From: Alphaproteobacteria bacterium
GTDB lineage: Bacteria > Pseudomonadota > Alphaproteobacteria > SHVZ01
Assembly (NCBI GenBank): GCA_016869375.1
Contig: VGEH01000007.1
Location: 1-58,363, forward strand
Direction: 5' to 3'
DNA length: 58,363 nucleotides
The notes beneath the pieces are model-generated. The model saw nothing but the letters and a program-made list of their open reading frames with translations, searched no databases and had not been told where the DNA came from. Shown piece after piece: positions 35,988-45,157 of this stretch. Made by a program: the position numbers and the translations under genes. Positions within the stretch are counted from its first letter, which is position 1. Each line of letters starts with the position of its first letter.

Positions 35988-38900
35988 CGCAGGAATTCGT
36001 CGACTCCTGGCGGAAGAACGCCGCTCATCTCGAAGTCCACGGCCTCTACCGGCCTGAGGACGAGCACGACGCCTGCGGGGTCGGCTTCGTCGCCGCGATC
36101 GACGGCAAGCCGCGCCGCACGGTCGTCGATGCCGCGATCAATGCGCTGAAGGCCGTCTGGCATCGCGGCGCCGTCGATGCCGACGGCAAGACCGGCGACG
36201 GCGCCGGCATCCACATCCAGGTGCCGCAGGATTTCTTCAAGGCGCATATCGCGCATCTGGGATACGAGCCCGACGACGGCGATCTCGCGGTCGGCCAGAT
36301 CTTCCTGCCGCGCACCGATCTCGACGGCCAGGAGCGCTGCCGCTGCATCGTCGAGGAGGAGGTCCTCCGCCTCGGCTATACGATCTATGGCTGGCGCCAG
36401 GTACCGGTGAACGTCGCCATAATCGGCGAGAAGGCGAACGCGACGCGGCCTGAGATCGAACAGATCATCATCGGCAACGACCGCCGCGTGTCTGTCGACG
36501 AGCTCGAGCGCGAGCTCTACCTGATCCGCCGGCGGATCGAGAAGGCGACGGTCGCCGCCAACATCACCGACTTCTACATCTGCTCGCTGTCGTCGCGCTC
36601 GCTGATCTACAAGGGCATGTTCCTGGCCGAGCAGCTTTCGGCCTTCTACCCCGACCTGCTCGACCCGCGCTTCGTCTCCTCATTCGCGATCTATCACCAG
36701 CGCTACTCGACCAACACCTTCCCGACCTGGCGGCTGGCCCAGCCTTTCCGCGTGCTCGCGCATAACGGCGAGATCAACACGCTCAAGGGCAACGTCAACT
36801 GGATGAAGAGCCACGAGGCACGGCTGGCCTCACCGGTGTTCGGCGACACGCTCAACGACCTGAAGCCGATCATCCAGCCGGGCGGCTCGGACTCGGCGGC
36901 GCTCGACAATGTCTTCGAGCTGCTCTGCCAGGGCGGCCGCTCGCTGCCGATGGTCAAGACGATGATGATCCCGGAGGCCTGGGCGCCCGACGCGCCGATG
37001 CCGACAGTGCTGAAGCAGATGTACTCCTACGCCAATTCGGTGATGGAGCCCTGGGACGGGCCGGCGGCGATCGCCGCCTATGCCGGCGACTGGGTGATCG
37101 GCGGCATGGACCGCAACGGCCTCCGCCCGATGCGCTACACCGTCACCCAGGACGGTCTCGTCATCGCCGGCTCCGAGACCGGCATGGTGCGCATCGACGA
37201 GACCGCGGTGGTGCGCAAAGGCCGGCTCGATCCCGGCCAGATGATCGGCATCGACCTCAAGAACGGGAAGCTCTATCGCGACCGCGAGCTCAAGGACGCG
37301 CTTGCCGCCTCGCGCCCCTTCGGCAACTGGGTCCAGCACATCACGCGAATCGACGACATCGTGCGCGCCAACCACCGCGACCGCCGCGAGCTCGACCGCG
37401 AGGAACTGCGCCGGCGCATGATCGCCGTCGGCTGGAGCCTCGAGGATGTCGAGCTGATCCTGCACCCGATGGTCGAGGAGGCGAAGGAAGCCGTCGGCTC
37501 GATGGGCGACGACACGCCGCTCGCCGTGCTCTCGCGCCAGTATCGCGGGCTGCATCATTTCTTCCGCCAGAACTTCAGCCAGGTCACCAACCCGCCGATC
37601 GACTCGCTCCGCGAGGCGCGGGTGATGACCGTGCGCACGCGGCTCGGCAATCTCGGCAACATCCTCGACGAGGATGAGAGCCAGTGCCATCTGCTGCAGC
37701 TCGAATCGCCGATCCTCTCGAACGCCGAGTTCGAGGCGATGCGCGACTACATGGGCGACACCGCGGTCGAGGTCGATTGCAGCTTCGATCCGCGCGGCGG
37801 CGATCTCAGCCTCAAGGAAGCGATCCAGCGCGTCCAGCGCGAGGCCGAGAACGGCGTCCGCGCCGGTTGCACCCATGTGATCCTGTCCGACAAGAGCATC
37901 GGCGCGGATCGCGCACCGATCCCGATGATCCTCGCCGCCGGAGGCGTGCATTCGCATCTGGTGCGCCAGAACCTGCGCACCTTCACCTCGCTCAACGTGC
38001 GCTCCGGCGAGTGCATGGACGTGCACTATGCTGCCGTGCTGGTCGGCGTCGGCGCCACCACGGTGAATGCCTATCTCGCCCAGGAGGCGATCGCCGAGCG
38101 TCATGCGCGCGGCCTCTTCGGCCAGCTCACGCTCGACGACTGCATCCGCCGCTTCAAGAAGGCGATCGACGACGGGCTGCTCAAGATCATGAGCAAGATG
38201 GGGATCTCGGTGATCTCCTCCTACCGCGGCGGCTACAATTTCGAAGCCATCGGCCTCTCGCGCTCGCTCGTCGCCGACTTCTTTCCTGGCATGACCAGCC
38301 GCATCTCCGGCATCGGCCTCTCGGGCGTACAGCGGAAGGTGATCGAGCTGCACCAGCGTGCCTTCTCGGAGGATCCGGTGGCGCTGCCGGTCGGCGGCCT
38401 CTACCGCTTCCGCCGCTCGGGCGAGGCGCATGCCTTCGAAGGCAATTTGATCCACACGCTGCAGACCGCGGTCGCGACCGACAGCTACCACACCTACAGG
38501 AAGTACTCCGAGGCGACGCGGAAGCTGCCGCCGATCCATCTTCGCGACCTGCTCGACTTCACCGCCACCACCCAGGCGATCTCGGTCGACGAGGTCGAGT
38601 CGATCACCGAGATCCGGAAGCGCCTGGTCGCTCCCGGCATCTCGCTCGGCGCGCTCAGCCCCGAGGCGCATGAGACGCTCTCGATCGCGATGAACCGCAT
38701 CGGCGCCAAGTCGGATTCCGGCGAAGGCGGCGAGGATCCGGCGCGCTATACGCCGCGTTCCAACGGCGACAACCCGTCATCGGCGATCAAGCAGATCGCC
38801 TCGGGACGCTTCGGCGTCACCGCCGAGTATCTCAACAACTGCCGCGAGATCGAGATCAAGGTTGCCCAGGGCGCCAAGCCCGGCGAGGGCGGCCAGCTTC

Positions 38901-40507
38901 CCGGCATCAAGGTCTCAGGACTGATCGCGCGTCTGCGGCACTCGATGCCCGGCGTCAGCCTGATCTCGCCGCCGCCTCACCACGACATCTACTCGATCGA
39001 GGACCTGGCGCAGCTCATTTACGACCTGAAGCAGATCAACCCGGATGCGCGGGTCTGCGTGAAGCTGGTGGCGCGCTCGGGCATCGGCACGATCGCCGCC
39101 GGCGTCGCCAAGGCCAAGGCCGACACGATCCTGATCTCCGGCCATTCGGGCGGCACCGGCGCCTCGCCGCAAAGCTCGATCAAGTATGCAGGCATCCCCT
39201 GGGAGATGGGCCTTTCCGAGGTCCACCAGGTACTCACCCTCAACCGGCTCCGCCAGAATGTGCGGCTCCGAGTCGATGGCGGCATCAAGACCGGCCGCGA
39301 CGTCGTCATGGCGGCGATCCTCGGCGCCGAAGAGTTCGGCATCGGCACGGCGTCGCTGGTGGCCATGGGCTGCATCATGGTCCGGCAGTGCCACTCCAAC
39401 ACCTGCCCGGTCGGCGTCTGCACCCAGGACGAGAAGCTCCGCGCCAAGTTCGAGGGCACGCCTGAGAAGGTGGTGAACCTCTTCACCTTCATCGCCGAGG
39501 AGACACGCGACATCCTGGCCTCGCTCGGCGTCCGCTCGATGCTGGAGGTGATCGGCCGGACCGATCTCCTCTCGCAGATCGACCGCGGCGGCCGCGACCT
39601 CGACGACCTCGATCTCAACTCGCTGCTGATCCAGGCCGATGCCGGCGGGCAGGCCCGCCACTGCACGGTCGAGGGCCGCATCGAGGTACCGGAGACGCTG
39701 GACGCGCAGATGATCCGCGACGCCAAGGCAGCGCTCGAGGAAGGCGAGAAGATGCAGCTCGCCTACAACATCCGGAACACGCACCGCGCCATCGGCACCA
39801 AATTCTCGAGCCGGCTCGTGCGACGCTTCGGCATGACCGGACTGCAGCCGGGTCAGATCACCGTGCGGCTGCGCGGCTCCGCCGGCCAGTCGCTCGGCGC
39901 CTTCGCCGTCCAGGGCCTCAAGCTCGAGGTCTTCGGCGATGCCAACGACTATGTCGGCAAAGGCCTCTCTGGCGGCACCATCGTCGTGCGCACGACGACG
40001 GCAAGCCCGCTGGTCACCAACCACAACACGATCATCGGCAACACGGTGCTCTACGGCGCCACCGCCGGGCGGCTATTCGCCTCCGGCCAGGCCGGCCAGC
40101 GCTTCGCCGTCCGCAACTCAGGCGCGGTCGCCGTGGTCGAGGGCGCCGGCTCGAACGCCTGCGAGTACATGACCGGCGGCATGGTCGCGATCCTGGGTCC
40201 CGTCGGCGACAATTTCGGTGCCGGCATGACCGGCGGCATGGCTTTCGTCTACGACTCCGACGACAGCTTCGCACATGCGGTCAACCCGGACACGTTGGTC
40301 TATCAGCGCCTTGCCTCCGGCCACTGGGAAGGCGTGCTCAAGGAGCTGATCGCCGAACACCAGCGCGAAACCCAGTCGAAATTCGCCGAGCGCCTGCTCG
40401 TCGACTGGCGCCTCGAGCGCGCCAAGTTCTGGCAGGTGGTGCCGAAGGAAATGCTGGCGAAGCTCGAGCAGCCGCTGTCAGATACGCAGCAAGCCGTCCG
40501 CGCCTGA
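35984..40507 (+). CDS. gltB: Glutamate synthase, large (alpha) subunit
   Basis: GltB makes two glutamates from glutamine and 2-oxoglutarate. The 1507-residue protein has the full domain order: an N-terminal class-II glutamine amidotransferase with the nucleophile C31 (HDACGVGFVAA) after a short propeptide, a central domain, the FMN-binding synthase domain (SGHSGGTGASPQSS) and the [3Fe-4S] cysteines in GCIMVRQCHSNTCPVGVC. The C-terminal GXGXG beta-helix contains EYMTGGMVAILG and GAGMTGGMAFVYD. The ATG at 35984 overlaps the gltD stop and decides the start against a much longer in-frame reading through gltD. The gltD-gltB order is a common alphaproteobacterial variant. Confidence 0.97.
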   Translation: MTQEFVDSWRKNAAHLEVHGLYRPEDEHDACGVGFVAAIDGKPRRTVVDAAINALKAVWHRGAVDADGKTGDGAGIHIQVPQDFFKAHIAHLGYEPDDGDLAVGQIFLPRTDLDGQERCRCIVEEEVLRLGYTIYGWRQVPVNVAIIGEKANATRPEIEQIIIGNDRRVSVDELERELYLIRRRIEKATVAANITDFYICSLSSRSLIYKGMFLAEQLSAFYPDLLDPRFVSSFAIYHQRYSTNTFPTWRLAQPFRVLAHNGEINTLKGNVNWMKSHEARLASPVFGDTLNDLKPIIQPGGSDSAALDNVFELLCQGGRSLPMVKTMMIPEAWAPDAPMPTVLKQMYSYANSVMEPWDGPAAIAAYAGDWVIGGMDRNGLRPMRYTVTQDGLVIAGSETGMVRIDETAVVRKGRLDPGQMIGIDLKNGKLYRDRELKDALAASRPFGNWVQHITRIDDIVRANHRDRRELDREELRRRMIAVGWSLEDVELILHPMVEEAKEAVGSMGDDTPLAVLSRQYRGLHHFFRQNFSQVTNPPIDSLREARVMTVRTRLGNLGNILDEDESQCHLLQLESPILSNAEFEAMRDYMGDTAVEVDCSFDPRGGDLSLKEAIQRVQREAENGVRAGCTHVILSDKSIGADRAPIPMILAAGGVHSHLVRQNLRTFTSLNVRSGECMDVHYAAVLVGVGATTVNAYLAQEAIAERHARGLFGQLTLDDCIRRFKKAIDDGLLKIMSKMGISVISSYRGGYNFEAIGLSRSLVADFFPGMTSRISGIGLSGVQRKVIELHQRAFSEDPVALPVGGLYRFRRSGEAHAFEGNLIHTLQTAVATDSYHTYRKYSEATRKLPPIHLRDLLDFTATTQAISVDEVESITEIRKRLVAPGISLGALSPEAHETLSIAMNRIGAKSDSGEGGEDPARYTPRSNGDNPSSAIKQIASGRFGVTAEYLNNCREIEIKVAQGAKPGEGGQLPGIKVSGLIARLRHSMPGVSLISPPPHHDIYSIEDLAQLIYDLKQINPDARVCVKLVARSGIGTIAAGVAKAKADTILISGHSGGTGASPQSSIKYAGIPWEMGLSEVHQVLTLNRLRQNVRLRVDGGIKTGRDVVMAAILGAEEFGIGTASLVAMGCIMVRQCHSNTCPVGVCTQDEKLRAKFEGTPEKVVNLFTFIAEETRDILASLGVRSMLEVIGRTDLLSQIDRGGRDLDDLDLNSLLIQADAGGQARHCTVEGRIEVPETLDAQMIRDAKAALEEGEKMQLAYNIRNTHRAIGTKFSSRLVRRFGMTGLQPGQITVRLRGSAGQSLGAFAVQGLKLEVFGDANDYVGKGLSGGTIVVRTTTASPLVTNHNTIIGNTVLYGATAGRLFASGQAGQRFAVRNSGAVAVVEGAGSNACEYMTGGMVAILGPVGDNFGAGMTGGMAFVYDSDDSFAHAVNPDTLVYQRLASGHWEGVLKELIAEHQRETQSKFAERLLVDWRLERAKFWQVVPKEMLAKLEQPLSDTQQAVRA

Positions 40508-40606
40508 GCCCCTCTCCGCTCGCCGGCCGGTGCGAGGTGGACGTCGGCCGCCGGGCCCTGTAGCACGGGGAATGGAGACTCCCGCGGGCGAGCCCGGACC
40601 ACGGCC

Positions 40607-41869
40607 ATGAACAAGAGTGCGGTCGCCGTTGTCGCGCTGACCGTCGTACCAGCGCTGGTCGCGAGCGCCGCGCTCGCAGCGAACGCGCACGGCACCGCCG
40701 CGGTCGCTTCGCTCGCCGCGGCTTTCGGGGGCGCGGCTGCGGCCGGCATCGTCTTGCGCCGGAACCGCCAAGCTTCGGCGCGCGCGGCCGAGAACGCGGT
40801 TCAGCACCCGCTTGGCGCCTCGGATCGCCTGACCGAGGGCCAGCTCCGGCTCTTCGACAATATTCCCGATCCCCTGCTGCATGTCGGACCGGAGCGGACC
40901 GTGCTCGCCGCCAACCGGGCCGCCCGCGCCCTGTTCGGCGCCTCCCTGGAGGATCGCGATCTCGCCCATGTCATGCGCCAGCCGGATGTGCTGGCGGCGA
41001 CCGAGGCGATACTGGCAGGCGAGCCGGGCCGCGAGGTACAGATCGAGTTCGCCGGCTCGGCCGAGCGTCACTTCGCCGTGCGCATCGAGCCCCTGGCCCA
41101 GGCCGGCGCCCTGCTCCTGCTTCACGATACGACCCAGCTCGCCAAGCTCGAGCGCATGCGCGCCGACTTCGTCGCCAATGCCAGCCATGAAATACGAACG
41201 CCCCTCGCCTCGCTGGTGGGCTTCATCGAGACGCTGCGCGGACCGGCGCGCGACGATGCGGAAGCCCGCGCCAAATTCCTCGAAATCATGCAGGACCAGG
41301 CGCGCCGCATGGCACGTCTGGTGGACGACCTCCTCTCGCTGTCGCGGATCGAGCTCAGGGAGCACACGCCGCCGACCGGGTCGGTCGACATCGCCATGAC
41401 CTTGGCCGCGCTCAAGACCACGCTCGACCGCCAGGCCGAGGCGCGGCGGATGCCGATCGTCCTCGACGTCGCGACAACGCTTCCCAAGGTCGTCGGCGAT
41501 GGCGACGAGCTGACCCAGGTGTTCCAGAACCTGATCGACAATGCGCTCAAGTATGGCAAGCCGGGAACCGAGGTCCGGGTGGCCGCCGGCGAGGCGGCGC
41601 AGCTCCCGCCCTCCTTCCCCGATCCGCGCCGCCGCGCCGTCGCCGTCTCGGTCACCGATACCGGCGAGGGCGTCGCGCGCGAGCATCTCAGCCGACTGAC
41701 CGAGCGCTTCTACCGGGTCGATATCGGGCGCTCGCGCGATCTCGGCGGCACCGGTCTCGGTCTTGCCATCGTCAAGCACATCGTCAGCCATCATCGCGGC
41801 GCGATCGTCATCGACTCCGAGGTCGGGCGCGGCAGCACCTTCACTGTCTACCTGCCGGTGGCGACGTGA
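40607..41869 (+). CDS. phoR: Phosphate-regulon sensor histidine kinase PhoR
   Basis: The 420-residue kinase has two N-terminal hydrophobic segments (about 5-25 and 30-50), a PAS domain near 80-170 (LFDNIPDPLLHVG), then the phosphoacceptor H194 in FVANASHEIRTPLASL. The ATPase domain carries N (NLIDNALKYG), G1 (DTGEGVA) and G2 (GGTGLGLAIVKHI) motifs. This is the PhoR layout and it phosphorylates PhoB. It overlaps the PstS-like gene by four bases (GTGA), and phoU and phoB follow. It has no large periplasmic domain, as expected for a sensor that reads phosphate through partner proteins. Confidence 0.9.
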   Translation: MNKSAVAVVALTVVPALVASAALAANAHGTAAVASLAAAFGGAAAAGIVLRRNRQASARAAENAVQHPLGASDRLTEGQLRLFDNIPDPLLHVGPERTVLAANRAARALFGASLEDRDLAHVMRQPDVLAATEAILAGEPGREVQIEFAGSAERHFAVRIEPLAQAGALLLLHDTTQLAKLERMRADFVANASHEIRTPLASLVGFIETLRGPARDDAEARAKFLEIMQDQARRMARLVDDLLSLSRIELREHTPPTGSVDIAMTLAALKTTLDRQAEARRMPIVLDVATTLPKVVGDGDELTQVFQNLIDNALKYGKPGTEVRVAAGEAAQLPPSFPDPRRRAVAVSVTDTGEGVAREHLSRLTERFYRVDIGRSRDLGGTGLGLAIVKHIVSHHRGAIVIDSEVGRGSTFTVYLPVAT

Positions 41870-42657
41870 TCCGAAGGTATCTGGCGTTGCTGGCCGTCCT
41901 CGCGCTCGCCGCGCCGGCGGAGGCGCGCGACGCACCATGGATCGTCGCGCCGGCAGCCCTCGCCGGCACCGCCGCCGACTTCGCCGGACCGGCCGCTCAG
42001 GTCGAGTCGAACTCGGATGACGAAGCCGCAGTCACCTCATACTGCGCCGGTCTCGGCGCGCAAGCGCCCGATGCACTGCTTCTCCATCGCCGCCTGCTCG
42101 ATCGCGAGCGCCGGAGCTGCGAGAACGAGGCCATCTCACCGGAGCCGGAGCGTGTTCTCGGCATCATCGGGCTTGCCCTCGACGGGGCGCCAGGCCCGCT
42201 CACCCGGCGCCATCTCTGGCGCGCTTTCGCCAACGAGGTATCCAAGGATGGCGAGCTCGTCCCTAACCAGACCCGCAGCTGGCGCGAGATCGATCCGAGC
42301 TTTCCCGATCGTCCGATCGCGCTGAGGGTCTCGGTGCCGGCGCCTCTGGTGGAGGAGCTGGTCCTGGCCATCGGCTGCCTCGGCGCGAGCGGCTATGCCA
42401 AGCTCGACCGGGCGCGTCTCTGCCGTGTCATCAGGAGCGACCTGCCGGACGGTCCCGCACCGATCGTCCTCAGGCCGCTCGACGGCACCGGCGATCCGAT
42501 CGAGGGCATCGCGCCGGCCGGGCCGGACCTCTCATCGGGGCGCTACCCCTTGGCCCGTCGTCTCTACCTCTACCTGAAGCGCCCGCATTTGCCTGGAATC
42601 CCTGGGCTTTCGGGCCTCCTGGAGCGCCGTCCGCCGGGCTTGGCGCAAGCGCCCTGA
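41866..42657 (+). CDS. Degenerate PstS-like phosphate-binding-protein homologue
   Basis: The 263-residue precursor has a signal peptide (about 1-20, ending PAEA-RD). Several blocks line up with alphaproteobacterial PstS as I remember it: YCAGLGAQAPDA (59-70, PstS has FCAGVG..PDI), C85, LTRRHLWRAFANEV..DGELVPN..W..ID (112-143), and SGRYPLARRLYLYLKR (224-239) with PGIPGL. The phosphate ligands are missing: the GSST loop reads APAA, the TGTGGG loop reads NSDDEAA (49-55), the ASR segment reads LHR, and SGTRD is absent. The protein is about 80 residues shorter than PstS. It starts with GTG overlapping the phoR stop and lies where pstS would be. It probably does not bind phosphate; a regulatory role is inference. 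Confidence 0.65.
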   Translation: MIRRYLALLAVLALAAPAEARDAPWIVAPAALAGTAADFAGPAAQVESNSDDEAAVTSYCAGLGAQAPDALLLHRRLLDRERRSCENEAISPEPERVLGIIGLALDGAPGPLTRRHLWRAFANEVSKDGELVPNQTRSWREIDPSFPDRPIALRVSVPAPLVEELVLAIGCLGASGYAKLDRARLCRVIRSDLPDGPAPIVLRPLDGTGDPIEGIAPAGPDLSSGRYPLARRLYLYLKRPHLPGIPGLSGLLERRPPGLAQAP

Positions 42658-42667
42658 ATTCATCAAA

Positions 42668-42685
42668 CTGTCATTTTATAGTCAT
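42668..42685 (+). promoter_or_regulatory. Pho box upstream of phoU
   Basis: CTGTCAT (42668-42674), a TTTA spacer and TAGTCAT (42679-42685) form the two seven-base repeats of a PhoB-binding site, about 50 bases before the phoU ATG. It suggests a PhoB-activated internal promoter for phoU-phoB. Confidence 0.75.
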
Positions 42686-42734
42686 ATGACCCTAGCGTGA
42701 CGGGTCTAACACTGGCTCGAACCTGAGGAGCGTC

Positions 42735-43457
42735 ATGGCTTCCGAGCACATCGTCCGCGCTTACGACGACCAGCTGAAGCGGCTCAAGGCCGAGATCAGC
42801 GAGATGGGGGGCCTCGTCGAGGTCCAGCTCGGCCAAGCGATCCAGGCCGTCGGCTCGCGCGACGGCGAGCTCGGCCAGCGCTGCGTCGCCTCCGACGTCC
42901 GGGTGGACGCGCTGGAGCGCCAGATCGACGAATCCGTCGTCAAGATGCTTGCGCTGCGCCAGCCGATGGCAAGCGACCTCCGCACCATCCTTTCCGCCCT
43001 CAAGATCGCGGCCGACCTCGAGCGCATCGGCGATTACGCCGCCAATGTCGGCAAGCGCGTGCAGGCGCTGGTCCAGTTCCCGCCGGTGCCCAGCGTCGGC
43101 GGCGTCGTCCGCCTCGGCCAGCTCGTCCGGCTCGTGGTCAAGGACGTGCTCGATGCCTTCGCCTCCTCCGACACCGCCCGCGCCATCCAGGTCTGGCAGC
43201 GCGACGAGGAGGTGGACGCCATGTACACCAGCCTCTTTCGTGAACTCCTGACCTACATGATGGAAGACCCGCGCAACATCACCCCCTGCACCCACCTTCT
43301 GTTCATCGCGAAGAATCTCGAACGCATCGGGGACCACGCGACGAACGTCGCCGAGACCATCCACTTCCAGGTCGTCGGCCGGACGATCGCCGAAGCCCGG
43401 CCGAAGGGTGACGAGACCAGCTTCGCCGTGGTGGCGCCCGATGGCCGCCGGAGCTGA
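42735..43457 (+). CDS. phoU: Phosphate signalling protein PhoU
   Basis: PhoU is a cytoplasmic protein that links phosphate transport to the PhoR kinase. The 240-residue protein has two three-helix PhoU repeats: LKRLKAEISEMGGLVEVQL.. with LRQPMASDLRTILSALKIAADLERIGDYAANVGK in the first, and ITPCTHLLFIAKNLERIGDHATNVAE in the second, each with the metal-binding E/D-xx-D pattern. The ATG follows AGGAGCGTC. It has its own Pho box upstream and lies four bases before phoB. The pstSCAB genes that normally precede it are absent from this locus. Confidence 0.94.
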   Translation: MASEHIVRAYDDQLKRLKAEISEMGGLVEVQLGQAIQAVGSRDGELGQRCVASDVRVDALERQIDESVVKMLALRQPMASDLRTILSALKIAADLERIGDYAANVGKRVQALVQFPPVPSVGGVVRLGQLVRLVVKDVLDAFASSDTARAIQVWQRDEEVDAMYTSLFRELLTYMMEDPRNITPCTHLLFIAKNLERIGDHATNVAETIHFQVVGRTIAEARPKGDETSFAVVAPDGRRS

Positions 43458-43461
43458 CGCC

Positions 43462-44163
43462 ATGAGCCCGCTGGTCCTCGTGGTGGAGGATGAAGGCGCC
43501 CTCGTCACGCTGCTTCGCTACAACCTCGAGCGTGAAGGGTTCCGTGTCGCCGAGGCGCGCGATGGCGAGGAAGCTTTGCTGCAGGCGGCCGAGCTCAAGC
43601 CGGACCTGATCCTGCTCGACTGGATGATCCCGCATGTCTCCGGCCTCGAGGTCTGCCGGCGGCTCCGCCGGCGGCCGGACACGCGCGGCACGCCGATCAT
43701 CATGCTGACGGCGCGTGCCGAGGAGGGCGATAAGATCCGGGGCCTCGACGGCGGCGCCGACGACTACGTGACCAAGCCGTTCAGCCCGACCGAGCTGGTT
43801 AGCCGGGTGCGCGCCTTGTTGCGCCGCTCGCGCCCGGCCATGGCGGCGGAACGCATGGAGTTCGCCGACCTGGTAATGGATCTCGCCGCGCATCGCGTCC
43901 GCCGCGGCGGTCGCGACATTCATCTCGGTCCGACCGAGTTCCGGCTGCTCCGCCATCTGATCGAGCATCCCGGCCGCGTCTTCTCGCGCGAGCAGCTGCT
44001 GAACGCCGTCTGGGGCAGCGAGGTCTATGTCGAGCCGCGGACGGTCGACGTCCACATCCGCCGCCTGCGCCTGGCGGTCAACGGCGAAGGCGAAGCCGAT
44101 CTCATCCGTACCGTGCGCTCCGCCGGCTATGCCCTCGACCGCCCGGCCAACGGCCACGCCTAG
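43462..44163 (+). CDS. phoB: Phosphate-regulon response regulator PhoB
   Basis: The 233-residue regulator has a receiver domain with phosphoacceptor D53 (LILLDWMIPHVSG), the acidic pair at 10-11 and K in VTKPFSP, followed by an OmpR-type winged helix (LGPTEFRLLRHLIEHPGRVFSREQLL split over 160-185, and VEPRTVDVHIRRLR). It activates genes with Pho boxes, of which one lies at 42668. The ATG at 43462 is four bases after the phoU stop; an in-frame start inside phoU can be discarded. Confidence 0.95.
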   Translation: MSPLVLVVEDEGALVTLLRYNLEREGFRVAEARDGEEALLQAAELKPDLILLDWMIPHVSGLEVCRRLRRRPDTRGTPIIMLTARAEEGDKIRGLDGGADDYVTKPFSPTELVSRVRALLRRSRPAMAAERMEFADLVMDLAAHRVRRGGRDIHLGPTEFRLLRHLIEHPGRVFSREQLLNAVWGSEVYVEPRTVDVHIRRLRLAVNGEGEADLIRTVRSAGYALDRPANGHA

Positions 44164-44242
44164 AACCTAGTGGCGCTGGAAACGGCGCGCGGACCGGCTA
44201 TTCTCGGTCCATGAATCGACGGCACGATCGCGCTCACCGCTG

Positions 44243-45157
44243 ATGTCGACGGCTGCCGATCGCGACGCTCGCCGATGCGCCGTCGTGACCGGTGCTAACG
44301 GTTATCTCGGAACGACCTTGCTGCGTCGCCTCGCCGTCAAGGGCTGGGAGGCGCATGCTCTCGTCCGCGCCGCCGGCGCTTCGGCATGGCGCGGCGAGGT
44401 TCCGCCGGCGGAGCGAATCCATGCGATCGGCACGGACTCGCGAGCGATCGGGCCGCTCGTCTCCCGGCTGCGTCCCACGGCGATCCTGCATGTGGCGGCG
44501 GCCGGCCGCATCAGCCACGAACCGGAAGACCTGCCGTCCCTGATCGACGCCAATATCGCGCTCGGTGCCGCGCTCGCCGAGGCTGCGGCGACGACAGACA
44601 CGCCGATGGTCATCGCCGGCAGCTATTGGGAGTTCGGAGATGGTGGCAAGGGGGTTGCGAACAGCCTCTACGCCGCGACCAAAAGCGCGCTCGACCCGAT
44701 CCTCGCCTACTACGCGGCGATGCGCGGCCTGCGCCGGACGAAGCTGGTGCTAACCGATATCTACGGCCCGGCCGACTGGCGCAACCGCCTGCTCTCGCTC
44801 CTCGTCGCAGCGGCGCGCGACGGCACTTCCCTCGACCTGACCGACGGCCGTCAGGAGATGGAACCTATCCATGTCGAGGATGCCGCCGATGCCTTCATCC
44901 ATGCGGCCGAGCTCTTCATCCGCGGCGAGGACATTCCTGCGGTCGTGAGCGTCAATGGCGGGATACGCCTCAGCCTGCGCGACCTGGCCGCGCGGGTCGA
45001 GCGGGTCTCCGGCAAACGCATCGCCGCGCGCTGGGGTACTCGCCCCTATCCCGAGGGGCAGATCTTCACGCCCGTCCGCCTGCCGCCGCTGCCGTCCTGG
45101 CAGCCACGCCATGACCTCGACTCGGGGATCGCCTCGCTGCTCGCCGAAGCGCGCTAG
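44243..45157 (+). CDS. NAD(P)-dependent epimerase/dehydratase, CDP-abequose-synthase-like
   Basis: The 304-residue protein is an extended short-chain dehydrogenase with the cofactor motif TGANGYLG (16-23) and the catalytic YAATK (Y143, K147). Sugar-nucleotide reductases such as RfbJ (CDP-abequose synthase) and RfbS (CDP-paratose synthase) share this size and layout, and the convergent rfbFGH genes make exactly their substrate type. The assignment to that group is inference from context; a generic UDP-sugar epimerase cannot be excluded. The gene is alone on the plus strand and its last four bases overlap the radical SAM gene. Confidence 0.7.
   Translation: MSTAADRDARRCAVVTGANGYLGTTLLRRLAVKGWEAHALVRAAGASAWRGEVPPAERIHAIGTDSRAIGPLVSRLRPTAILHVAAAGRISHEPEDLPSLIDANIALGAALAEAAATTDTPMVIAGSYWEFGDGGKGVANSLYAATKSALDPILAYYAAMRGLRRTKLVLTDIYGPADWRNRLLSLLVAAARDGTSLDLTDGRQEMEPIHVEDAADAFIHAAELFIRGEDIPAVVSVNGGIRLSLRDLAARVERVSGKRIAARWGTRPYPEGQIFTPVRLPPLPSWQPRHDLDSGIASLLAEAR

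Noticed and set aside
41866..42657. PstS-like gene as a simple pseudogene
   Set aside because: The frame is uninterrupted, has a good signal peptide and is coupled to phoR, which argues against recent decay; it remains possible that function is being lost.
42663..42700. TCATATGA near the Pho box as a separate palindrome
   Set aside because: It overlaps the second Pho half-site and is short enough to arise by chance.
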